Source: Caldovatus sediminis (GTDB lineage Bacteria; Pseudomonadota; Alphaproteobacteria; Acetobacterales; Acetobacteraceae). Taken from it: a stretch of 64,000 nt of DNA. The notes below the pieces were generated by a model. That model did no database searches, was not told the DNA's origin, and saw only the letters and a program-made list of their open reading frames with translations. Location of the stretch: assembly GCF_014644455.1 (NCBI RefSeq), contig NZ_BMKS01000007.1, positions 115,699 to 179,698 on the forward strand, given 5' to 3'. The position numbers and the translations under genes are program-made. Below, piece after piece: positions 1 through 9,032 of this stretch (position 1 is the stretch's first letter; each line of letters starts with the position of its first letter).

Positions 1-555
1 CAGCAGGAGGACGAACAGCGGCATCAGGACCTTGCTGGCCCGCTCGATGCCGCGGGCGACGCCGAGGGCGACGATGCCGCCGGCGATGGCGAGGGTCGCC
101 GCCGGCCAGAACACCGCCTGCACCGGGTCGGCGAGGACCGCGCGGAACCACGTCGCGTAGTCCGCGGCCCCGGTCGCGAGGCCGCCCTGCGCGGCGTACC
201 GCCAGAGATAATTGGCGACCCAGCCCGAGATGGTCGGATAGTAGCCGAGGATCGCGACACAGGCGGCCACGCCGAGCCAGCCGGTCCAGCGCCACGGTCT
301 GCGGGGCGCGATGCGGGCGAAGGCGGCCACCGGGTCCGACGGGCTGCCGCGCCCGATGGCCACCTCGGCGATCAGCAGCGGCAGCCCGAACGCCAGGACG
401 GCGACGAGGTAGGCCGCCACGAAGGCGCCGCCGCCGTTCTCCCCGGCGACGTAGGAGAAACGCCAGACATTGCCCAGCCCGACGGCCGAGCCGAGGGCGG
501 CGAGGATGAACCCGCCGCCCGTCCGCCATTGTCCCGTCTCGCCCGCCGCGGCCAT
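1..555 (-). CDS. Sodium-dependent transporter, NSS/SNF family (C-terminus cut by window edge)
   Basis: Secondary transporter expected to couple uptake of an amino acid or similar solute to Na+ entry across the inner membrane. The 185 visible residues open with a short tail and then the family hallmark of transmembrane segment 1, GLGNVWRFSYVAGENGGG (residues 26-43), followed by further hydrophobic segments. The ATG is at 553-555 and the frame stays open to base 1; family members are usually 440-500 residues, so less than half is visible. The upstream HupE-like gene ends 10 bases before this start, so the two are probably one transcript. The substrate cannot be told from this part. Confidence 0.88.
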   Translation of the reverse strand, partial: MAAAGETGQWRTGGGFILAALGSAVGLGNVWRFSYVAGENGGGAFVAAYLVAVLAFGLPLLIAEVAIGRGSPSDPVAAFARIAPRRPWRWTGWLGVAACVAILGYYPTISGWVANYLWRYAAQGGLATGAADYATWFRAVLADPVQAVFWPAATLAIAGGIVALGVARGIERASKVLMPLFVLLL

Positions 556-565
556 TGGCCCCGTC

Positions 566-1150
566 TCAGCCGAGGCCGACGCCAAGGGCGACGAAGAGGC
601 AGGCCGCGCCGCCGGCCGCGCGCGCCAGCGTGAGGCCCGATCGGCGACCATGGGCGACCAGGACGAGCCCCAGCCCCAGGCCGTGCAGCAGCGCCGTGGC
701 TGCCAGGAAGCCCACGCCGTAGCCGAGCGCGTCCCACTCCGGCGCCATCGCCGCGCCGTGCGCGTATCCGTGCAGCGCGCCGAAGAGCGCGGCGATCGCC
801 AGTGCCGGTCCCGCGGGCGGGCGCACCGCCGCGGCCACGAGGCCGCCCGCGAGGATCACCGTCGCCAGGATGCCGGCCTCCGCCGCGGGCACGCCGATCC
901 CCGCGCCGCCGGCCACGGCCCCCGCCGCCATCCCGGCGAGGAAGGCGGCCGGCAAGCGCAAGCGCAGCGCACCTCCCAGCAGCCCGGCCCAGAGGCCGAC
1001 GGCGACCATCGTCGCCACATGGTCGGCGCCGCCGAGCGGGTGCAGGAAACCGGCCGCCAGGCCGGCCGCCTCGCCGGCGCCCGGGTGCGCCAGCGCCACG
1101 CCGGGCAGCAGCAGCGTTGCCGCCGACGCCGCCACGATCCGCGCGCGCAT
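566..1150 (-). CDS. HupE/UreJ family membrane protein
   Basis: Small polytopic membrane protein of 194 residues. HupE/UreJ proteins act as nickel or cobalt permeases, often next to hydrogenase or urease genes. A signal-like N-terminus ends at about residue 21 (GVALAHP), followed by the family motif HPLGGADH (residues 37-44) and about six hydrophobic segments; a second His cluster, LHGYAHG, lies near residue 125. The His residues are the likely metal ligands. No hydrogenase, urease or cobalamin gene lies nearby, so the metal is undecided. It ends 10 bases before the sodium symporter gene on the same strand. Confidence 0.85.
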   Translation of the reverse strand: MRARIVAASAATLLLPGVALAHPGAGEAAGLAAGFLHPLGGADHVATMVAVGLWAGLLGGALRLRLPAAFLAGMAAGAVAGGAGIGVPAAEAGILATVILAGGLVAAAVRPPAGPALAIAALFGALHGYAHGAAMAPEWDALGYGVGFLAATALLHGLGLGLVLVAHGRRSGLTLARAAGGAACLFVALGVGLG

Positions 1151-1593
1151 CAGCGCACCTCGCCGCCGGCCGCGGCGGTGCGGTCCGGGTGCGGAACGAT
1201 GTCTGCAATTCCACTCACGCCACGATGCTCCTTCAGCTCGGCCGACGAGGACGGTCGCGTGCCGCGAATCCCGTGCGCCGCCGCCCGATCAGCACCCGCC
1301 GGCCGCGCCAGGTCAACCTCGGCGATCATCGGCACGCCGGCGCGGGCCGCATCGCGCGCCCCCTCGCACCCGCGTCTTCCGTCCGTGGAGGCATCGCCGG
1401 CGCGGCCGGCCACGAGCCGGGACGCCGACGGGACGTTCGGGAAGGGGCGCCGGAGCGGGCGCGATGCCGTTCCCCTGGCGGCCGTCCGGCGCGATCGCGG
1501 CGGACGGCGCCGGCGGCGATGGCCTATGCTCCGGGCGGCCGGGGTGCCGCGAGGACGAGGACGCGGCGGCCCGTGCCGGCGGAGGAGACGACG
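1151..1593. other. Intergenic region with no recognisable gene
   Basis: About 440 bases between the divergent hupE-like and VOC genes. Open frames exist on both strands but give Arg/Pro-rich translations with no family resemblance. The region should hold the promoters of both genes; no convincing -35/-10 pair was found. The only clear signal is the purine-rich ribosome binding site GGAGGAGACG just before the VOC start. Confidence 0.4.
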
Positions 1594-1995
1594 ATGCGCG
1601 CTTACCGGTTCGACCACGTCCATCTGCGCACCCCCGACCCCGACGCGACCGCGCGCTTCTTCGAGACCATGTTCGGCGCCGAGGTGACGCGCGACGTCTA
1701 TCCGCCGGGGACGCTCTACCCGGGGCAGCTCCGCGTCACCATGCGGCTCGGCGGCCAGACCGTGCTGCTCGCCCCGCCGCATCCGCAGGAGCCGACCGCG
1801 CCGGCGCCGCGCTTTCCCTACTTCGGCCTGGAGCATATCGGCCTCGCGGTGGACGACGTGGACGCCGCGGCGGAGGAGCTGAGGGCCAAGGGCGCCGAGG
1901 TCGCCATCGGCCCGCTGATGCGCAGCCCCGGCCTGCGCCTCGCCTTCATCCGCGGGCCGGAGGGCATCATGGTCGAGCTGGTGCAGCGCCGGTAG
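1594..1995 (+). CDS. VOC (glyoxalase/dioxygenase fold) family protein
   Basis: Protein of 133 residues with the vicinal-oxygen-chelate fold. It starts FDHVHLRTPDPDATARFFE, the usual first beta-strand with a metal-ligand His and the helix after it. The second half has HIGLAVDDVDAAAEELRAKG and ends EGIMVELVQ, where the Glu is the usual last metal ligand. Members include lactoylglutathione lyase, extradiol dioxygenases and epimerases; this one cannot be assigned a reaction. The ATG at 1594 follows the ribosome binding site GGAGGAG; longer upstream frames are low-complexity and were not used. Confidence 0.85.
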   Translation: MRAYRFDHVHLRTPDPDATARFFETMFGAEVTRDVYPPGTLYPGQLRVTMRLGGQTVLLAPPHPQEPTAPAPRFPYFGLEHIGLAVDDVDAAAEELRAKGAEVAIGPLMRSPGLRLAFIRGPEGIMVELVQRR

Positions 1996-2097
1996 GCACC
2001 GCGCGGTGCGGCGGGCCTCCCGCCGAGGGGCGGGCGACGTGTTGTTCCGCGTCGCCCGACTGCGGCAGGATGGCGTCCCCCCGGGAGACGCCCAGCC

Positions 2098-3600
2098 ATG
2101 CGCCGAAGCCTCGCCGCCCTGCTCGGCCTCGCCCTGTCCGCCGCGCCCGCCGCCGCACAGCACCTGCGCGTCGGCATCGCCTCGGACCCGGATGTGCTCG
2201 ATCCGACGCTGTCGCGCACCGTCGCGGCGCGCCAGGTGTTCATGGCCATGTGCGACAAGCTCGTGGACATCGACGAGCAGGGCGGCATCGTGCCCCAGCT
2301 CGCCGCCGCCTGGGCCTGGGAGGAGGACGGCAGGGCGCTGCGCCTGACGCTGCGTCCGGGCGTCACGTTCCACGACGGCGTCCCGCTGGACGCCGAGGCC
2401 GCGACCGCCGGGCTGCGGCGCCACCTGACGGCGCAGGGCTCGACGCGGCGCGGCGAGATGGGCCCGGTGCGGGCGGTCGAAATCGCCGGCCCGATGGAGG
2501 TCCGCGTCCGGCTGGACGAGCCCTTCGCCCCGCTGCTCGCGGCCCTGGCGGACCGCGCCGGCATGCTGGTCTCGCCCCGCCAGGAGACGGTCCTCGGCGC
2601 CGACTTCCAGCGCGAGCCCGCCTGCGCCGGCCCGTTCCGCCTGACCCGCCGCGTCGCCCAGGACCGCATCGAGCTCGAGCGCTTCCCTGCCTACTGGGAC
2701 GCCGGCGCGATCCATGTCGAGCGCGTGACCTACCGCCCGATCCCGGACGCCACGGTGCGCCTGTCGAACTTGCGTGCCGGCGCGCTCGACGTGATCGAGC
2801 GCATCAATCCCTCCGACGTCGGCACGGTGCGCGCCGACCGGCGCGTGCGGCTGCACACCGGGCCGAGCCTCGCCTCCTTCTACATCGCCGTGAACGTCGC
2901 GAACGGGCCGCGCGCCGACACCCCGCTCGGGCGCGACCCGCGGGTGCGGGAGGCGCTCGAGCGCGCGATCGACCGCGAGGCGCTGGTCCGGGTCGCCTTC
3001 GAGGGCCTGCACATCGCGGGCAACCAGTCCGTCCCGCCGGGCCACCCGTTCTACGCGGCCTCGGTCCCGGTCCCGGGCCGCGACGTCGCCCGCGCACGCG
3101 CCCTGTTGCGCGAGGCCGGGCACGAGCGGGTGCGCATCCAGATGCTGGTCCCGAACACCTCCGACTACGTGCAGGCGAGCGAGGTGATTCAGGCCATGGC
3201 CGCCGAGGCCGGAATCGACATCGAACTCGTCCTGCTCGAGACCGGGACGCTGCTGCGCCAGTGGACCTCCGGCGACTTCGAGGCGCTGATCATCCAGTGG
3301 AGCGGGCGGGTGGACCTCGACGCCAACATCTACAGCTTCAAGGCCTGCGGCCAGGCGCTGAACGGCGGCCGCTACTGCAGCCAGGCAGTAGACGCCGCGC
3401 TGCGCGAGGCGCGGACCAGCGTGGACCCGGCGCGGCGCGCCGCGGCCTATGACCGCGCGGCGCGGCTCTACCTCGCCGACCGTCCCTACATCTACCTCTG
3501 GCACCCGCGGCTGCTGATCGGGACGACGGCGCAGGTGGAGGGGCTGCGCATGGTGCCGGACGGGCTGATCCGGCTGCAGGGGCTGCGCGTGAAGTCCTGA
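2098..3600 (+). CDS. ABC transporter substrate-binding protein, peptide/nickel (SBP_bac_5) family
   Basis: Periplasmic solute-binding protein of 500 residues, the usual size of DppA/OppA-like proteins. A signal peptide (residues 1-21, ending SAAPAAAQ) precedes LRVGIASDPDVLDPTLSR, the typical start of the mature domain; later blocks such as LRPGVTFHDGVPLDAE and DPRVREALERAIDR are standard family segments. It would deliver an oligopeptide or other organic ligand to an inner-membrane ABC permease, but no Dpp/Opp permease or ATPase gene lies beside it, so it is an orphan here. It converges with the TauD-type dioxygenase gene. Confidence 0.9.
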   Translation: MRRSLAALLGLALSAAPAAAQHLRVGIASDPDVLDPTLSRTVAARQVFMAMCDKLVDIDEQGGIVPQLAAAWAWEEDGRALRLTLRPGVTFHDGVPLDAEAATAGLRRHLTAQGSTRRGEMGPVRAVEIAGPMEVRVRLDEPFAPLLAALADRAGMLVSPRQETVLGADFQREPACAGPFRLTRRVAQDRIELERFPAYWDAGAIHVERVTYRPIPDATVRLSNLRAGALDVIERINPSDVGTVRADRRVRLHTGPSLASFYIAVNVANGPRADTPLGRDPRVREALERAIDREALVRVAFEGLHIAGNQSVPPGHPFYAASVPVPGRDVARARALLREAGHERVRIQMLVPNTSDYVQASEVIQAMAAEAGIDIELVLLETGTLLRQWTSGDFEALIIQWSGRVDLDANIYSFKACGQALNGGRYCSQAVDAALREARTSVDPARRAAAYDRAARLYLADRPYIYLWHPRLLIGTTAQVEGLRMVPDGLIRLQGLRVKS

Positions 3601-3603
3601 GGC

Positions 3604-3617
3604 GGCGCCGCGGCGCC
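3604..3617. terminator. Perfect 14-base palindrome between convergent genes
   Basis: GGCGCC-GC-GGCGCC lies 4 bases after the stop of the SBP_bac_5 gene and 8 bases before the end of the convergent dioxygenase gene. It could act as a bidirectional terminator hairpin, but there is no clear T-run, and short GC palindromes are common in DNA of this composition. Confidence 0.25.
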
Positions 3618-3624
3618 GTCGCGC

Positions 3625-4488
3625 TCAGTAGGGGCGCGAACCCCTGATCTGGGTGCGGTGCATCAGCCGGCGCAGCGAGGGATCGAAGGGGTCGCGGCGG
3701 TGCAGCACGCAGCGGTTGTCCCACAGCACCGCGTCGCCCTGCCGCCACTTCTGGACCCAGACGAAGCGCGGCCGGGTGCAGAAGGCCCAGAGCTCGTCGA
3801 GCAGCCGGTCGCTCTCCTCGGGCGGCAGTCCCACGACGTGGGCGTTGCGCCGCCGGCCGAGGAACAGCGCCTTCCGCCCAGTCTCGGGATGGGTGCGGAC
3901 CATCGGGTGGACCGCGCCCGGGCGGTCCTCCGGTTCGTAGTGCTCCTCGTATCCCGCGCGCAGCTCGCCCGCACTGTTGCGCGTGGCGTCGTGCTTGCAC
4001 TTGAGGCCGGCGAGGCGTGCGCGCATCGCCTCGGGCAGCGCATCGTGGGCGGCGACCATGTCGGCGAACCAGGTGTCGCCGTGCCCCTCCGGGACCTCGA
4101 TGCCGTAGAGCAGGCTGCCGTCCGGCGGGATCTCGTTGTAGGACATGTCGCTGTGCCACTCGGCCTCGCCCGCGCCGAGGCCACCGATCGGCTGGCCGTC
4201 CACCACGATGTTGGAGATCACCGTCACCTCCGGCCGGTCCGGCTGGAAGGGCCGGCCGCTGCGCGTGATCGGCGCCATGTCCAGCTCGCCGAAGCGGCGG
4301 CTGAATTCCGCCAGGGCGTCGTCGTCGAGGTCCTGGCCGCGGAAGCGCAGCACCTTGTGCCCGAGCCAGGCGCGACGGATGACGGCGAAGGCGGCGTCGT
4401 CCACCCGGCGCAGGTCCACGCCGCGGACGTCGGCGCCGAGCGCGGCGCCGCTCGGCACGACCGTGATGCCGTCGGGTTCCGCGGTCAT
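3625..4488 (-). CDS. TauD/TfdA family 2-oxoglutarate-dependent dioxygenase
   Basis: Non-heme Fe(II)/2-oxoglutarate dioxygenase of 287 residues, the family's usual length. The facial triad is visible: H112 and D114 in EWHSDMSY and the distal H263 in CVLHRRDPFDP, with R278 in LMHRTQI placed to bind the 2-oxoglutarate carboxylate. Relatives hydroxylate taurine, other sulfonates, aryloxyacetates or carnitine-type compounds. It is the last gene of a binding protein-permease-dioxygenase operon (43-base gap), so it probably attacks the imported compound. The substrate cannot be read from the sequence. Confidence 0.9.
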   Translation of the reverse strand: MTAEPDGITVVPSGAALGADVRGVDLRRVDDAAFAVIRRAWLGHKVLRFRGQDLDDDALAEFSRRFGELDMAPITRSGRPFQPDRPEVTVISNIVVDGQPIGGLGAGEAEWHSDMSYNEIPPDGSLLYGIEVPEGHGDTWFADMVAAHDALPEAMRARLAGLKCKHDATRNSAGELRAGYEEHYEPEDRPGAVHPMVRTHPETGRKALFLGRRRNAHVVGLPPEESDRLLDELWAFCTRPRFVWVQKWRQGDAVLWDNRCVLHRRDPFDPSLRRLMHRTQIRGSRPY

Positions 4489-4531
4489 GCGCCCTTCTCC
4501 CTCTCTTCGCGAAGGCGGCCGGCCCGGCGGC

Positions 4532-6292
4532 TCACTCCCTCCGCAGCATGAAGTCGCGGCCGATCAGCCGCATGCCGATGCCGACGAAGGCCAGGGTGAT
4601 GACGAGGAGGATGCCGCCGAGGGCGGACAGCACCTCGAAGTTCCCCTCCTCGCTCAGGTCGTAGAGCAGGACGGAGATCGTGCGCGTCTCCGGCCCCACC
4701 AGGAAGATGGCGGCGGAGAGCTCGCGGGTGGCGAGGATGAAGACCAGCAGCCAGCCGCCGAGCAGCGCCCTCTTGAGCAGCGGCGCCACCACCGCGCGGA
4801 TCGCGGTCAGCCGGCCGCCGCCCAGGATCCGCACCGCCTCCTCCATCTCGGGATGGATCATCTGCATGCCGGCCGCGCCGTTGGCGTAGGCGATCGGCAG
4901 GAAGCGGGTGGTGAAGGCCAGGATCATCATCGTCATGGTGCCGTAGAGGAGCAGCGGCGGCCCGGCGTAGGCGGCGTAGAAGCCGATGGCCATGACGATG
5001 CCGGGGATGACGAAGGGGGCCATGCACAGGAAGGCCAGAACGGACCCGAAGGGGACCACGCCGCGCTTGACGATGTAGGCGATGGCGAGCGCCACGATCA
5101 TCGCGAGCGTCGCGGAGGCGGCCGAGAAGACGAAGGTGTTGACGATCGCGCCCCAGGCGGCGTCGTGGCCGAACAGGAGGTAGGCGTAGTTGCCGAGCGT
5201 CAGGTTGCCCAGGGAGAAGCCGCGCCCCCAGGCCTTGGCGAAGGAGGCCTGGACGAGCGCGATCATCGGCGCCGCGACCGAGATCAGGCAGACGAAGCCG
5301 CACCAGCCGAGCAAGACCCAGCGCCAGGGGCCGAGCGGGATGAGGCGGCGCTCGCCGCCCTTGCCGGTCTGCGAGACGTAGCCCTTGCGGCCCAGCATCA
5401 GCTTCTGGACGAGGATCAGGAACGCGGTGATCAGCAGCAGCGGCATGGCGTAGGCGGCCGCGACCTCCGCGCGCACCGGCGCCTCGAAGAACTGCCAGAG
5501 CTGGGTGGTGACGACGTTGATCCGCGCCGGGATGCCGATGATCGCCGGCGTGCCGAACAGCGCGATGGTCTCGAGGAAGACCAGGATGACGCCGGCCAGG
5601 ATGGCCGGCCAGACCAGCGGCAGGGTCACGCGCAGCGTCGTCAGCCAGGTGCCGGCGCCGAGGATGTTCGCCGCGTCCTCCATCTCCGAGGAGACGAGGT
5701 CGAGGCCGGACTTCGCGAATATGAAGATGAAGGGGTAGGCGTTCAGCGCGATGACGAAGGCGAGGCCCCAGAAGGTGTAGACGTTGACGATGCTGCCCTC
5801 GCTGCCGGTGAGCGTCGTCCAGGCCTGGTTGATCCAGCCCGAGTTCGGCCCGGCCAGCAGGATCCAGCCGATCGCGCCGAGATAGGGCGGGATGATGAAG
5901 GCGGCGAGCACGGTCAGCCAGGCGAAGCCGCGCCCGGGCATGTCGGTGCGCGAGCAGGCCCAGGCCATCGGCAGGGCGAGCGCCGCGCTGATCAGCGCGC
6001 TGACCGTGCCGAGAGCGAGCGAGTTCAGCAGCGCGTCCACGTAGCGCTGCCGCCCGTAGGCCGCGGCGTAGTTCGACAGGGTGAAGGCGCCGGTGCGCTC
6101 CGACCGCACGCTGCTGAGGAAGAGCTCCGCCACCGGCCAGACCACGAGGAACGCCAGCACGCCGATCAGCGCCACCCACAGGAGCGTCGCCGGCTCCACG
6201 TAGCGGATCCGGCGCAGCAGGGCATTCGCGGGCGTCTCGCCCCCGCGCGCGGCGGCTGCCTTGGGGGCCGCGGCGGCGGTGCTGCTGCTCAT
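4532..6292 (-). CDS. ABC transporter permease, fused two-domain (ferric iron/FbpB-like) type
   Basis: Inner-membrane permease of 586 residues made of two homologous halves of about six transmembrane segments each, as in FbpB/SfuB-type importers where one chain serves both permease positions. Each half carries an EAA-like loop for the ATPase: MEDAANILGAGTWLTTLRVT in the first and MEEAVRILGGGRLTAIRAVV in the second. It lies 42 bases after the binding-protein gene and 43 bases before the dioxygenase gene. No ATP-binding subunit is encoded next to it, so an ATPase must come from elsewhere. Confidence 0.92.
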   Translation of the reverse strand: MSSSTAAAAPKAAAARGGETPANALLRRIRYVEPATLLWVALIGVLAFLVVWPVAELFLSSVRSERTGAFTLSNYAAAYGRQRYVDALLNSLALGTVSALISAALALPMAWACSRTDMPGRGFAWLTVLAAFIIPPYLGAIGWILLAGPNSGWINQAWTTLTGSEGSIVNVYTFWGLAFVIALNAYPFIFIFAKSGLDLVSSEMEDAANILGAGTWLTTLRVTLPLVWPAILAGVILVFLETIALFGTPAIIGIPARINVVTTQLWQFFEAPVRAEVAAAYAMPLLLITAFLILVQKLMLGRKGYVSQTGKGGERRLIPLGPWRWVLLGWCGFVCLISVAAPMIALVQASFAKAWGRGFSLGNLTLGNYAYLLFGHDAAWGAIVNTFVFSAASATLAMIVALAIAYIVKRGVVPFGSVLAFLCMAPFVIPGIVMAIGFYAAYAGPPLLLYGTMTMMILAFTTRFLPIAYANGAAGMQMIHPEMEEAVRILGGGRLTAIRAVVAPLLKRALLGGWLLVFILATRELSAAIFLVGPETRTISVLLYDLSEEGNFEVLSALGGILLVITLAFVGIGMRLIGRDFMLRRE

Positions 6293-6334
6293 GCTCCGGC
6301 TCCTCCCCGTCGGTCCGCCCGGGCGGGCGGGGCG

Positions 6335-7402
6335 CTACACGCCGAAGGTCTCGCGCCAGAGCTCCTTCACCTCCGGGATCCCCTGCTCGATCTCCTCGGT
6401 GGTGGGGCGGATGAGCTTCACCTCGGCGAGGTTGCGCGCGCCGGGGAAGAGCGGCACGTCGCTCCGCACGATCTCGCTGAAGTTCTGGACCTGGACCTCG
6501 CTGGCGCGCCTGCCCATCAGGAATTCCACGAACAGCCGCGCCGCGTTCGGGTTGCGCGTGCCCTTCATGATCGCCGAGGGCGAGATCATCAGCAGCGTCC
6601 CGTCCTCGGGGTAGATGACGCCGAGCGGATTGCCGCGCGAGGCGCTGCGCAGCGTGGTCGCGCCCGGCCCCGCGCCGACCCAGCGCTCGCCGGAGTTCAG
6701 CATGGTGACGGTGTCGTTGATCGAGCGCCCGATCTGCGGCTTGTTCCGCTCCAGCCTGCGGAAGTAGTCCCAGCCGTAGAGCTTGCGCATCAGGACCACC
6801 CAGGTCCCGACGTAGCCGGAGAACCCCGGATGGCCGACCGTGACGCGGTTCTGCCACTTCGGGTCCAGGAGGTCGGTCCACTTCTGCGGACCTTCCTCGG
6901 GCTTCACCCTGTCGGTGTTGTAGTTGATCAGCACCGTGCCGATGGAGGTGGTGTGGTAGAAGCCGTCCGGATCGATGCCGCGCAGCGATTCGATGATCTC
7001 CGAGGTCCTCTCCGGCACGTACTTCTCGAGCCGCTCGTCCGCCTTCAGCCGGACGTAGTGGCCGACGTCGGTCGAGCTGAACACGTCGCAGTTCTGCACC
7101 CGCGCGCGCATGTCCTGCGTCAGGCGCTGGTACGCCACCTGCGCCGTCGTGCGCACGACCCGCGCCTGGACGCCGGGATAGGTCTCGTCGAAGGCGCGGC
7201 CGAGGGCCTCCGCCGTCTCGCTGTTGTAGTGCGCGACGTACCAGGTGACCTGCTCGTTGCGCGAGCGCGCGGCCTCGTACAGGGCGCGCTCGTGCCGGGT
7301 CATCTCGGGGGGCGTCTGGGCGCGCAGCAGCCCGGGAGCCGCCAGCCCCAGCCCCGCCAGGGCTCCGAACGCACGCCTGCCGAGGGGACGACCGCCGTTC
7401 AT
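6335..7402 (-). CDS. ABC transporter extracellular solute-binding protein, FbpA-like class
   Basis: Periplasmic binding protein of 355 residues. The N-terminus GRRAFGALAGLGLAAPGLLRA looks like a Tat or Sec signal peptide cut near residue 28. The mature part has the class layout EQVTWYVAHYNSETAEALGR, then GVQARVVR and, near the end, NPNAARLFVEFLMG, typical of ferric-iron and related binding proteins. The ATG at 7402 follows the ribosome binding site AGGGAGGAA. First gene of the operon with the fused permease and the dioxygenase. Iron as ligand is not supported, because a catabolic dioxygenase ends the operon. Confidence 0.88.
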   Translation of the reverse strand: MNGGRPLGRRAFGALAGLGLAAPGLLRAQTPPEMTRHERALYEAARSRNEQVTWYVAHYNSETAEALGRAFDETYPGVQARVVRTTAQVAYQRLTQDMRARVQNCDVFSSTDVGHYVRLKADERLEKYVPERTSEIIESLRGIDPDGFYHTTSIGTVLINYNTDRVKPEEGPQKWTDLLDPKWQNRVTVGHPGFSGYVGTWVVLMRKLYGWDYFRRLERNKPQIGRSINDTVTMLNSGERWVGAGPGATTLRSASRGNPLGVIYPEDGTLLMISPSAIMKGTRNPNAARLFVEFLMGRRASEVQVQNFSEIVRSDVPLFPGARNLAEVKLIRPTTEEIEQGIPEVKELWRETFGV

Positions 7403-7459
7403 TGCTTCCTCCCTGCCGAGTGCGACCCGGCCGAGATTGCCGTCGCCGGGTTCCGGGTG

Positions 7460-8755
7460 TCAATCAAAGCGCGGTGCGCGTCCGCCGCGGGCTTCGCCTC
7501 GCGCCGCGGCACGCGCCCGCGCCGGAGACGCGTGCGCGTCGTTGATGAGCAGGTGCAGGACCGCGGCCACCACGCCGACCGCCGCGGTGAGCACCCAGAC
7601 CGGGGTGTAGGATCCGGTCGCCTCCAGCAGATAGCCGCCGAGCGCCGCGCCCAGGAAGGATCCGATCTGGTGGCTCAGGAAGCACAGGCCAAACTGCGTG
7701 CCGAGATGGCGCGCGCCGAGCATGCGGTCGATCAGCGCGCTGGTCAGCGGCACGGTGCCGAGCCAGATCACCCCCATCCCCGCGGCGAAGAGGAGCACCA
7801 CGGCGGGGCTCGGCGGCAGCGCGATCAGCGCGACGATCAGGCCCGCGCGCGCGAGGTAGAGCCACGCCAGGACGCGCTGCGGCCGCCAGCGCGATCCGGC
7901 CAGGCCGCACAGCCAGCTTCCGGCGACGTTGGCGACGCTGATCAGCGCGAGCGCGGCTGCCCCGACCGCGGCCGGAATGCCGCAGCGGACGACGTGCTCC
8001 GGGAGGTGGATGCCGATGAAGGCGAGCTGGAAGCCGCAGGCGAAGAAACCGAGCGTCAGCATTCGGAAGCCGGCGTGGCGCGACGCCGCCCCCAGCACCG
8101 CGGACAGCGCCGGAGGCGCCGGCGCCGGGCCGCGGACCGAAGCGGCCGCGCCACTGCGGCGACCGCCGGCGCGGAGCGCCAGGCCGAACGGCGCGCTGGC
8201 CAGCACCAGCGCGGCGAGCACCAGCAGCCCCGTCCCCGCCCCGCTCCGATCGAGGGAGGCCTGCGCCAGCGGGACGACCGCCACCGCGCCCGCGGCGCCG
8301 ACGGCGCCGGCCAGTCCCATCACCGCGGAGCGCCGCCCCGGCGGGACCGCGCGCCCGGCCGCGGGGATCACCGTGCCGAAGCTGGTGCAGGCGAGGCCCA
8401 GGCCGACCAGCACGCCGAGGCCGAGCAGCGCCGCGGCGGGGCCCGGGGCGAGGACCACGGCGAGCAGGCCGGCCGCGTAGAGGGCGGCGCCGACCGCCGT
8501 CACGAGCGGCGCGCCGAACCGGTCCGCGGCGGCGCCGGCGAAGGGCTGCGCGAGGCCCCAGGACAGATTGTGCAGCGCGAAGGCGAAGGCGGCGAGCGAC
8601 AGGGAAAGACCGGGAAGCGCCGCGAGCGGACCGAGGAACAGGCCGAAGCTCTGTCGCGCGCCCATGGACGCGGCCATCACGACGGCACCGAGCGCGACGG
8701 CGAGCAGCACGCGCGCAGGGACCGGCGGAGGGGGAGTGGCGGCCTCGCTGCCCAT
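7460..8755 (-). CDS. MFS transporter
   Basis: Major facilitator protein of 431 residues with twelve predicted hydrophobic segments and a loop rich in Ala/Arg/Gly between the two six-helix halves. The first-half block MAASMGARQSFGLFLGPLAA resembles the monocarboxylate/oxalate-formate antiporter branch. I place the start at the ATG at 8755 (MGSEAATPPP), which has GGAG eight bases upstream, not at the in-frame ATG at 8803. The gene ends 58 bases before the binding-protein gene of the next operon and may feed into it. Substrate unknown. Confidence 0.85.
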   Translation of the reverse strand: MGSEAATPPPPVPARVLLAVALGAVVMAASMGARQSFGLFLGPLAALPGLSLSLAAFAFALHNLSWGLAQPFAGAAADRFGAPLVTAVGAALYAAGLLAVVLAPGPAAALLGLGVLVGLGLACTSFGTVIPAAGRAVPPGRRSAVMGLAGAVGAAGAVAVVPLAQASLDRSGAGTGLLVLAALVLASAPFGLALRAGGRRSGAAASVRGPAPAPPALSAVLGAASRHAGFRMLTLGFFACGFQLAFIGIHLPEHVVRCGIPAAVGAAALALISVANVAGSWLCGLAGSRWRPQRVLAWLYLARAGLIVALIALPPSPAVVLLFAAGMGVIWLGTVPLTSALIDRMLGARHLGTQFGLCFLSHQIGSFLGAALGGYLLEATGSYTPVWVLTAAVGVVAAVLHLLINDAHASPARARAAARGEARGGRAPRFD

Positions 8756-9032
8756 GCGGGTCTCCGGGGCATCGGGTCTGCGGTCCCACGGGTGTGGCCG
8801 CACGCTCGGAGGCGCTCAACCGAAAGGCCCTCAGCGCGCGTGAATCCCGCTCACAGGCGGCGAGGCCGCGATCCTCGCCCTGCCCGCTCTCCGGGTGCGC
8901 CTCGTGCGCCGCCTTGCAGCCGCTTCCTGAGCGCGCTGCGCGGTCTTCGCGCGATCTGGCTCCCGTCGCGGCCGGCGCGCCAGCGGCCTGTCGGGGCCCG
9001 CCGGGTGTGAGAACGGCGAACCTGGCGGCCGC

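Noticed and set aside
4532..7402. Ferric iron (FbpAB) transporter
   Set aside because: The family resemblance is structural only; the ATPase is absent and a 2-oxoglutarate dioxygenase follows, so iron is not supported as ligand.
4145..9010. A 1621-codon open frame on the plus strand across the TauD-permease-binding-protein-MFS region
   Set aside because: It is the shadow of the minus-strand genes: low-complexity Arg/Glu/His-rich translation, no family motifs, while the opposite strand carries four recognisable proteins with good starts.
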